From Nitrospirae bacterium RBG_13_39_12 (GTDB lineage Bacteria > Nitrospirota > Thermodesulfovibrionia > Thermodesulfovibrionales > SM23-35), in the NCBI GenBank assembly GCA_001805125.1, contig MHEF01000133.1, forward strand, positions 1-26,528: a stretch of DNA of 26,528 nucleotides, written 5' to 3'. Each line of letters starts with the position of its first letter. Position 1 is the stretch's first letter. The translations under genes were made by a program, and so were the position numbers. Shown piece after piece: positions 16,290 through 22,826 of this stretch. The notes under the pieces were generated by a model. That model ran no database searches, was not told the origin of the DNA, and saw only the letters and a program-made list of their open reading frames with translations.

Positions 16290-16910
16290 CTAATTTATGT
16301 AATCAATGACTATGTTAACTATTTTTCTATGTATTTCCTCTATATCTTCTGAGGCATCTGTTAATTTTATTCTTTGTGGTTCTTTTGCTGCAATCTCAAG
16401 GTATCCGTTTCTTACAAGTTTATGAAATTTTATATCTTCAAGTTCCAACCTGTCTATCTTATTAATGCCTTTGTTTCTTTTTAACCCTGTTTCTGCATCA
16501 AGGTCCAGCATTATTGTAATATCAGGTTTTAAACCGTTAGTTACTGTTTTCTCAATGGAATCTATAAGATTCAAATCTATCCCCCTTCCATATCCTTGAT
16601 AAGCAACGGTCGAGTCGGTAAACCTGTCTGTAATGACTATAGCACCTTTTTTCATTGCAGGAAGGATTACTTCCTTTATATGCTGTGCGCGTGACGCGTT
16701 ATAAAGCAAAAGTTCCGTGATAGAAGTCATGTCTTTATTTTCTATTGATAAGAGTAATTCTCTGATTTTGAGTCCAATCCGGGTGCCTCCGGGTTCTTCT
16801 GTAAGTATTACTCCATATCCTTTTTTTATTAGATATTGATAAAGAAGTTTTGATTGAACTGTTTTCCCTGTCCCCTCAATTCCCTCAAAGGATATAAATA
16901 TACCTTTCAT
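16290..16910 (-). CDS. tmk: Thymidylate kinase
   Basis: Phosphorylates dTMP to dTDP for DNA synthesis. The 206-residue protein begins MKGIFISFEGIEGTGKT, containing the P-loop (Glu9 to Thr17). It continues with LTEEPGGTRIGLKIRELLL, the dTMP-binding EPGGT motif (about 37-42), then ITDRFTDSTVAYQGYGRG (DR and LID-adjacent signature, about 93-110) and a LDLDAETGLKR stretch. Length is standard. Its ATG overlaps the preceding stop (TGATG). The tmk-holB-ricT-metG order is common in bacteria. Confidence 0.97.
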   Translation of the reverse strand: MKGIFISFEGIEGTGKTVQSKLLYQYLIKKGYGVILTEEPGGTRIGLKIRELLLSIENKDMTSITELLLYNASRAQHIKEVILPAMKKGAIVITDRFTDSTVAYQGYGRGIDLNLIDSIEKTVTNGLKPDITIMLDLDAETGLKRNKGINKIDRLELEDIKFHKLVRNGYLEIAAKEPQRIKLTDASEDIEEIHRKIVNIVIDYIN

Positions 16911-17923
16911 CAGGAAGCACCTTTTAGTAACTTCTTTAATTCAACCAGTATCTTGAATACTTTTACAGTCTCTTCAACGCTCCTTGAGCCTGTACCGCAT
17001 GAGGGTGTAAGTAATATGCGTGATTGTAAGAGAGACTGGGGAACAGACTTTGATAATTTCTCCATGCTGATGTCAAATCGTCTCTTAATCGAATCGCTGT
17101 TTTCCTCCCTTATGGAATCTGTTGTAGGAACTATTCCCCATGCGAGGTAACCATCATTCTTTAAAAAACCTGTAAATTCTTCCGGATACATTGCAATGGA
17201 ATCAATATAATCATATGCATCAAAACTGATAATCTTAACTCCGCTATTTATTACCAATGGCCAGTCAGCCTTGCTACAGCAGTGGATACCGGGAACGACT
17301 CCGGCATGCTTAATTGTTCCAGAGATTTCTCTTAACAACCTCAATGCCTCTTCAGGGTTCACTCCCATATAACTTGTGCTCCCGAGCGCAGAAAGAATCG
17401 GTTCATCAATGAATATTATTATATTTTCAGCGTAAGGCTTCAATATTTCTATCTGCCATCTGGTTTTAGCCTTTAGAATCATGAGCGAAATTTCACGGAG
17501 TTCTTCATCAAAATAAATTAACCTTTTAGCAGAATCTTTCAGTCCAAGGGTGAATGTCAGCGGACCTGTAATTTGTCCTTTGAGAGAAGTAAAATGTCTA
17601 TTACTTATCATTCTTAAGAATGCATAAAGACCTCTTGCAAAATTCTCAGAAATGGCAATATGTAAATCTTCCGAATAGGTATCATAAAACTTCGTGAGTG
17701 CATCGCTGCTGTTTTTTTCTATCCACAAAGTTTCTTTTTGTTCGTCAATCTTAATATATGGAAGACCCTCGGAGAACTGAGCTACCATTGATTCACGGAA
17801 TGATAGTTTTGGAAGCTGTGGCCAGAAAGGGATATCGAATGTATCAAGTACAAGCCTGCAAGCTTCCTCCTGGTCCGTATGAGGAAGACTGCCGATACCG
17901 GTTGTCGTAAATGGCGTAAACAT
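16910..17923 (-). CDS. Core MetE-like methyltransferase (cobalamin-independent Met synthase C-terminal family)
   Basis: A 337-residue protein of the MetE C-terminal/UROD-like TIM-barrel family. It starts with TTTGIGSLPHT, matching the 'IGSFPQT' of MetE. It has FIDEPILSAL (Asp173, homocysteine-binding position) and zinc-ligand positions His214 and Cys216 (GIHCCSK) and Cys309 (TPSCGTGSR). The fourth ligand, Glu in E. coli MetE, aligns by eye to Asp235 (ISFDAYD). The N-terminal half of full MetE is absent, as in 'core' MetE proteins that take methyl groups from corrinoid proteins. Methionine synthesis or another methyl transfer is therefore likely, with the donor unknown. It heads the tmk-holB-ricT-metG run and overlaps tmk. 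The ATG has no ribosome site. Confidence 0.75.
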   Translation of the reverse strand: MFTPFTTTGIGSLPHTDQEEACRLVLDTFDIPFWPQLPKLSFRESMVAQFSEGLPYIKIDEQKETLWIEKNSSDALTKFYDTYSEDLHIAISENFARGLYAFLRMISNRHFTSLKGQITGPLTFTLGLKDSAKRLIYFDEELREISLMILKAKTRWQIEILKPYAENIIIFIDEPILSALGSTSYMGVNPEEALRLLREISGTIKHAGVVPGIHCCSKADWPLVINSGVKIISFDAYDYIDSIAMYPEEFTGFLKNDGYLAWGIVPTTDSIREENSDSIKRRFDISMEKLSKSVPQSLLQSRILLTPSCGTGSRSVEETVKVFKILVELKKLLKGAS

Positions 17924-17929
17924 TTTTAA

Positions 17930-17960
17930 ATGATACTCTATTAGTTAGTTCATTAGTCAA
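17930..17960 (-). promoter_or_regulatory. Weak candidate promoter before the MetE-like gene
   Basis: Minus-strand TTGACT (17955-17960) and TATCAT (17930-17935) are 19 bases apart, longer than ideal. A start seven bases after the -10 would fall on the ATG at 17923, which lacks a ribosome site, so the mRNA could be leaderless. The region 17961-18095 shows nothing else I can support. Confidence 0.35.
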
Positions 17961-18095
17961 TACTTAAAAGTCATTATATATTAATATGAAAATACAAATA
18001 TGCCTACCGTGAATTGCATTATTTGGGTTTACAGCAATACTGCAACGGATGGACTGAAGATAAAGTTGTGTGGTAGAGAGTATTGTTGAAATTAT

Positions 18096-18136
18096 TTTTT
18101 AACCTTATTCACCTCATTGGTGAATAAGGTTAAAAA
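18096..18136. terminator. Long inverted repeat, possible transcript end of the activase/mS38-like unit
   Basis: An 18-bp perfect stem (18096-18113 with 18119-18136) around the loop TCATT. It sits about 80 bases after the mS38-like gene. There is no U-run directly after either arm beyond the A/T base of the stem, so it is not a textbook terminator. Protection of the mRNA 3' end is an alternative. Confidence 0.5.
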
Positions 18137-18213
18137 GTTTTCCTTCATATGTGAATTAGATTAAAGCCTTCTAGGGGTATAAAAAGTAAGCAGGATGAAT
18201 CAATGCAATTACC

Positions 18214-18312
18214 TTATTTACTTTTTCTTCTCTGGAATTTTGTTTTCTTTCTTAATTTTTTATGTTTGTGTTTGCTCATTTTCTTTTTTCGCCATTTTAC
18301 AACGTTTCCCAC
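18214..18312 (-). CDS. AURKAIP1/COX24-domain (mS38-like) small basic protein
   Basis: A 32-residue peptide with GTG start: MGNVVKWRKKKMSKHK, then a Lys/Arg-rich tail ending RRKSK. The pattern 'V-K-RKKKM-KHK-KKLRKK' is that of the bacterial AURKAIP1/COX24 domain family, whose mitochondrial member (AURKAIP1, mS38) is a ribosomal small-subunit protein. A perfect ribosome site, AGGAGG (18320-18325), lies seven bases before the GTG, an ideal spacing. An ATG at 18316 in another frame is only three bases from it and gives 18 residues with no family match. It lies 33 bases after the dehydratase-activase gene and before a long hairpin. Ribosome association is inferred from family. Confidence 0.8.
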   Translation of the reverse strand: MGNVVKWRKKKMSKHKHKKLRKKTKFQRRKSK

Positions 18313-18345
18313 ACATTTACCTCCTGTTTTAAAAAATAATGCCTG

Positions 18346-21300
18346 CTAATTATTTTCTTTTTTATATTCTTTTGTCTGATCCATGAATGCCTCAAGCTGT
18401 ATATCTGTTGTAGGCGACTCTGTCCCATCGTAAGGGATACTGATACAGGGAATTCCGTAGTCTCTGGTAACACCTCTCAAAATACCGGTAACAATGGTTC
18501 CCGGCATACACCCAAAGGGCATAGCATTTATAATACCAGAAGCTCCTTTTTCTAAGAGATCAATACATTTCCCGATACTTAAAATAGTTTCGCCTTCGAA
18601 TGACCTGTGTATATAAGGCGATGCCTTCTTGAGTATCTCTTTAGTTTCAGGCTCTTTCAATGTCTTGAGGAATCCTTTAAAATGCTTTGCGAATTTATGT
18701 TCTATTCTCTTTTGGAAAAACTTTTTCAAAAGAAAGTTAATAATAGCAGACCTTTCCTTTTTTAACAATGCCTTCGTTAAGCCCATATAATTTACATAGT
18801 AAATCCATTCCTCAACCGGTGCGAGCCATACCTCACCACCCAGGGCTTCAACCTTCCTTACAATGTCCTCATTGGAGAATTTATGGGACCTGACGAATAT
18901 CTCACCTATTATCCCGATAAGGGGTTTATTTTCTTTATGTGTGGAAATATTTTCGAAATCTTTTCTTATGTTTATAAAGATATGTTCTAATTTGCCATTT
19001 TTGCTTTTTAAGGATAGATACAATTTATCAAGATAATTCTCGTATAGCTCATCTGAGGAACCTTTATGTTTTTCATAAGGTCTTGTTTCGTGGAGACACT
19101 TATAAAGCAGTTCGTGGGCAATAATTCCTTTCCATGCATGCATTGTGAAGTCCTTACCGATAATCCCGAGGTCACTGTAAAAAGTGGTGTCCTGGTTAGG
19201 TGAGAATATGGGAACATCTTTATACCCCAGTTCATCCAGGACAAACCTGTGAAATATATTGTACTGTCCAAATCTGCAGGGCCCTGTGCCGGAGGGCATA
19301 AAGAATGCACTCTTTTCAGGCATGAAACCGGGTTCTAATGCTTTTTTTAACATATCACCTGTAGTAACTGTACAAGGATAGCATTCTTTTCCCGAAACAA
19401 ATTTTCTTGCAAGGTCTATGGCTTTCTTGTCAGACTCGGGAAGTACCTGGGCATCTAAGCCACAGTATTCGAAAGCAGATGCAAGTGCAAATGCATGATC
19501 CGACATGCGGGGGATATAAATGGTACGTTTCGAATTACCTGTAATTGATAAATGATGAGGTAGAGTAATTTTATCTTTACTTTCGGCTCGTGGTGTATGG
19601 CTTGTAGTTTTGTTGCCTATACTGTCAATAAATGCTTCGCATCTTGTTATTATGCCGGCATCAGCACTATGTTCATCTATCTCTATGTGAAGGAACGGTT
19701 TCTTCCCCATCTCTTTTTTAAAAAATTTAAGTATGAATGAGTCAGGACCGCATAAGAAATTACCTATATAGATAGCATAAAGATTTTCATATTCCCTGAT
19801 AAACCTGGCAGCCTTCAGAATCCTCTGTCCTGACCCCCAGTACATATTAGGCCATTCACTATCGATTGAATATTTTTCGAGCGGCAGGAAATCCATTGGG
19901 ATTGACAGAATACCAAGTTCTGCAAGCTTTTTGGGTATTTCAAGATTTACGCCGCTATCAAGTGCATTGTATGTCCTACCGACGATTACAATAATATTGT
20001 TTTTAGTATTATTCCTGATTGAGGAAATAACCTCAGATTTTTTTGATTTTATAGAAGTTTTAAATTCTTCCTGTGCAGTATGGGCAGAATCAATTGCCTT
20101 TGATATAATGCGACTTTTTACTCCGAATGGTTTGAAAGCCTTTTTAAGCTCGTCTAATAGAAAGTTCCTGCCAAGTCTTAAGTTTATGATAGGTGTAACT
20201 GTTTTTATATCGTTGAATGCTATCCTTGATATATAAGGGATTGTCTGTGTATGAGGGCATGCTGATCCCTTTTCAAAACTGTCTCCCGGCAGGTTAAGGT
20301 TGATGAAACTTGGTATGAATAATGCGGTGACATCTTTATCAAGTAAATATCTTATGTGTCCATGAGCAACTTTTACGGGAAAGCATGCTTCTGAAAGTAC
20401 ACTCTCAAGCCCCAGGTTGACAATCTGCCTGTTTGTTTTTGGAGAGACCTCAACGTCAAAACCGAGTTCCAGCAAAAGTGTGGTCCAGAAAGGAAGGTAA
20501 TCTTGAAAGAAGAAAATATAAGGAATGCCTATCTTTATTTTAGATTTTGGTACCGAAAGCTTTCGGGGCCGGGTTTTTGGTTTTTGAGCTGTACTTCCAT
20601 CTTCCGGAACCATGCGTTTTTCGTATTCTTTCCAGAGCATTTCGTCTCTGAAGGAAAAAAAGTCAGGGAGGCTGGATGTCTTTTTCTTCTTCATATCATA
20701 TTTTTCGCATCTCCCACCATAAAAAAGAAAGCCGTTTTCCCCTATAATTTTCACCCGGTTTATTTCACATACATTTGGACAGCCTTTGCATTCAAAAGAG
20801 GATATCTCATAAGGCCTTTTTGAAAGTTCAAATCCCTTAAACGTGGTCATGGACAAAGATTTATTTTGTTGCATGCTGCTTGCTGTCTTTTCTTTCATGT
20901 GTTCCATTGCGATCAATCCCATGCCTATAGCACCTGTGACTTCATGGTTGGGTGGAACAGTAATTTTTTTGTTGAGATATTTCTCGAAAGCAGCTACAAC
21001 AGAGCTATTAAAAGCCACCCCGCCCTGGAAGAATATGTTTTTACCTATCGCTTTTCCGGCTACAACTCTGTTTATATAATTCTGTACGATAGAATATGCA
21101 AGGCCTGCCAGGAGATCATTCTTATCAGCACCCCTCTGAAGGTTTGCCATCAGGGAGTTTTCCATAAATACAGTGCACCTTTCCCCGAGCCTGCAAGGAT
21201 TTTTGGAAGAAAGTGCAAGTTGTTCAAATTCTTCCTTTATAGAAATATTCAGTTTTTCGGCCTGTTCTTCGAGAAAAGAGCCGGTGCCTGCTGCGCAGGC

Positions 21301-22665
21301 TTTATTCATCTCAAAATCAACAACGACACCGTCTTTGAGGAAAACATATTTAGAATCCTGTCCACCTATTTCAAATATTGTGTCGACATTCTTATCTATA
21401 AAAGCGGCTGCGGTAGCCTGTGCAGTAATCTCATTTTTTACTATGTCTGCGCCGACATAGTCAGCGATCATATATCTTCCCGAACCGGTCGTTCCGACAC
21501 CCATTATCAGGACATTGTCCCCGACCTCCTCGCCTGTCTCGGCAAGCCCCTGTTTAACTGCATCTATAGGCCTGCCTGCTGTCATGAGATATCTTTTTGA
21601 AAGAAGTCTTCCATGTTCGTCAATCACTGCGAGATTGGTGCTGATAGAGCCGATATCTATGCCGAGGTAAGCCTTTATCCGTTCTGATTTCTGAAACTCT
21701 TTGGTGCTGATTTGAGAAATTTGTGTTTTTGCAGTTTTGTTTTTTGGCAATATTATTGACGACTGGTATAATGTATAAGAGTCAGTCAATGGCGGATATC
21801 CGTCTTCAGAAATCCTGCTGGATCTTAAAAAATCTTCAATCATCGAGAGGTCAAAATGATTCACGGTGCCTTCCTGCATATTTTTTAATGCGGCACCGAT
21901 TGCTCCCATAAGTGCGTAACCGTCAGGTACAAATAACTTGTCGAGCCGGAAGATTTCCTTAAAAGCCCTTACCATCCCATTGTTTGCTGCAACTCCTCCC
22001 TGGAATGATACAGGTAGAGATATTTTCCTGCCTCTTGATATGGAACCCTTAAAGTTTCTCGCAACTGCAAAACAGAGACCAGCCACGATATCTTCAACAG
22101 GTGTAGCTATCTGCTGAAGATGTATCATGTCAGATTTAGCAAATACGCTGCATCTACCGGCAATCCGCGGAGGTTTTTTTGATCTTAATGCCAGGTCACT
22201 GAATTCCTCTATTGTAAGGCGCAGTCTTTCTGCCTGCTGGTCGAGAAAGGAACCTGTGCCGGCTGCACATACGGAGTTCATGGAAAAATCTTTTACCGAA
22301 CGGCTATCCTGACCTAAAAGTATTAGTTTTGAATCCTCTCCACCCATCTCGATTATTGTCTTTATGTCGGGAAGAAGCTTATGAGTAGAGTATGCATGGG
22401 CAACGATTTCATTAACTGGTTTTATACCGAGGATGGAAGCGATTAACCTTCCTGCAGAACCGGTAATTGATAAGGACGGGCTTTTTCCTCCGTTTGGTTT
22501 TGATGACATGTTAATCGATACTGCCCTGAGGGATTCAAGAGCAACATTAACAGGATGCCCCTTGTGCCTTTCATAATGGGTGTAAAGATTGTCCCCTTTT
22601 TCATCAAGGACGACAAGCTTTACACTTACAGAGCCTGCATCAAGACCAATGAATTTCATCGCCAT
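18346..22665 (-). CDS. Large 2-hydroxyacyl-CoA dehydratase activase-like protein (tandem BadF ATPase + DUF2229)
   Basis: A protein of about 1439 residues from ATG 22665 (TTG 22674 and ATG 22659 are alternatives). It has two BadF/HgdC-type ASKHA ATPase domains, at about 4-262 (FIGLDAGSVSVK, MGGEDSK) and 333-588 (YLGIDIGSISTN, IGGQDSKY). Each has the CAAGTGSFL cluster Cys and a second Cys 39-40 residues on (Cys133/Cys172; Cys457/Cys497), the spacing that holds the [4Fe-4S] cluster in HgdC. A Cys-rich knot follows (Cys626, 629, 633, 653), then a DUF2229 domain (about 710-930) and an HgdB-like C-terminal part with GKECYPCTVTTGD and INAMPFGCMPGTI. HgdC-type activators donate electrons to dehydratases by ATP-driven reduction. 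No dehydratase subunit genes are adjacent and the substrate is unknown. Large proteins of this architecture are common in anaerobes. Confidence 0.88.
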   Translation of the reverse strand: MAMKFIGLDAGSVSVKLVVLDEKGDNLYTHYERHKGHPVNVALESLRAVSINMSSKPNGGKSPSLSITGSAGRLIASILGIKPVNEIVAHAYSTHKLLPDIKTIIEMGGEDSKLILLGQDSRSVKDFSMNSVCAAGTGSFLDQQAERLRLTIEEFSDLALRSKKPPRIAGRCSVFAKSDMIHLQQIATPVEDIVAGLCFAVARNFKGSISRGRKISLPVSFQGGVAANNGMVRAFKEIFRLDKLFVPDGYALMGAIGAALKNMQEGTVNHFDLSMIEDFLRSSRISEDGYPPLTDSYTLYQSSIILPKNKTAKTQISQISTKEFQKSERIKAYLGIDIGSISTNLAVIDEHGRLLSKRYLMTAGRPIDAVKQGLAETGEEVGDNVLIMGVGTTGSGRYMIADYVGADIVKNEITAQATAAAFIDKNVDTIFEIGGQDSKYVFLKDGVVVDFEMNKACAAGTGSFLEEQAEKLNISIKEEFEQLALSSKNPCRLGERCTVFMENSLMANLQRGADKNDLLAGLAYSIVQNYINRVVAGKAIGKNIFFQGGVAFNSSVVAAFEKYLNKKITVPPNHEVTGAIGMGLIAMEHMKEKTASSMQQNKSLSMTTFKGFELSKRPYEISSFECKGCPNVCEINRVKIIGENGFLFYGGRCEKYDMKKKKTSSLPDFFSFRDEMLWKEYEKRMVPEDGSTAQKPKTRPRKLSVPKSKIKIGIPYIFFFQDYLPFWTTLLLELGFDVEVSPKTNRQIVNLGLESVLSEACFPVKVAHGHIRYLLDKDVTALFIPSFINLNLPGDSFEKGSACPHTQTIPYISRIAFNDIKTVTPIINLRLGRNFLLDELKKAFKPFGVKSRIISKAIDSAHTAQEEFKTSIKSKKSEVISSIRNNTKNNIIVIVGRTYNALDSGVNLEIPKKLAELGILSIPMDFLPLEKYSIDSEWPNMYWGSGQRILKAARFIREYENLYAIYIGNFLCGPDSFILKFFKKEMGKKPFLHIEIDEHSADAGIITRCEAFIDSIGNKTTSHTPRAESKDKITLPHHLSITGNSKRTIYIPRMSDHAFALASAFEYCGLDAQVLPESDKKAIDLARKFVSGKECYPCTVTTGDMLKKALEPGFMPEKSAFFMPSGTGPCRFGQYNIFHRFVLDELGYKDVPIFSPNQDTTFYSDLGIIGKDFTMHAWKGIIAHELLYKCLHETRPYEKHKGSSDELYENYLDKLYLSLKSKNGKLEHIFINIRKDFENISTHKENKPLIGIIGEIFVRSHKFSNEDIVRKVEALGGEVWLAPVEEWIYYVNYMGLTKALLKKERSAIINFLLKKFFQKRIEHKFAKHFKGFLKTLKEPETKEILKKASPYIHRSFEGETILSIGKCIDLLEKGASGIINAMPFGCMPGTIVTGILRGVTRDYGIPCISIPYDGTESPTTDIQLEAFMDQTKEYKKENN

Positions 22666-22683
22666 CGCCGCCAAATTTTAGAA

Positions 22684-22713
22684 ATTATAACAATTTTAGG
22701 AGATTTACCTCAA
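22684..22713 (-). promoter_or_regulatory. Sigma70 promoter for the activase gene
   Basis: Minus-strand -10 TATAAT (22684-22689) is perfect. The -35 TTGAGG (22708-22713) is 18 bases upstream. Start near 22677 leaves about a dozen bases before the first ATG (22665), with no ribosome site, so the leader is very short. The divergent ligase gene starts 114 bases to the right of this promoter. Confidence 0.6.
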
Positions 22714-22789
22714 ACCTTGTTTTAATTATTTTAATTAATAATTTAATTATTTTAAGAATAAATAAGTATTTGGCAAAATATTGCTATTT

Positions 22790-22795
22790 TATAAT
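22790..22795 (+). promoter_or_regulatory. Candidate -10 for the ligase fusion gene
   Basis: TATAAT at 22790-22795 is perfect, but the nearest -35-like sequence, TTGGCA at 22770-22775, is only 14 bases away, too close for a standard promoter. The rest of this 152-base divergent region is AT-rich. Confidence 0.35.
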
Positions 22796-22826
22796 GCTTT
22801 TCAGATAATGGATTATAAACAAAGAT

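Noticed and set aside
18180..18213. Possible +1 frameshift product joining the 18-codon frame to the basic tail
   Set aside because: Unnecessary once the GTG start gives the whole family pattern in one frame; the A-run is not positioned as a standard slippery heptamer.
18260..18316. 18-codon frame from ATG 18316 with two Cys
   Set aside because: The ATG is only three bases from AGGAGG and the peptide matches no family, whereas the GTG frame at 18312 has ideal spacing and a family match.
20866..21600. 244-codon plus-strand frame inside the activase gene
   Set aside because: It is a shadow of the conserved minus-strand ATPase domain, with Cys/Phe-rich composition and no family signature.
22770..22786. 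Sigma54-like promoter (TTGGCA...TTGCTA) before the ligase fusion
   Set aside because: GG and GC are nine rather than ten bases apart and no activator gene or site is visible.
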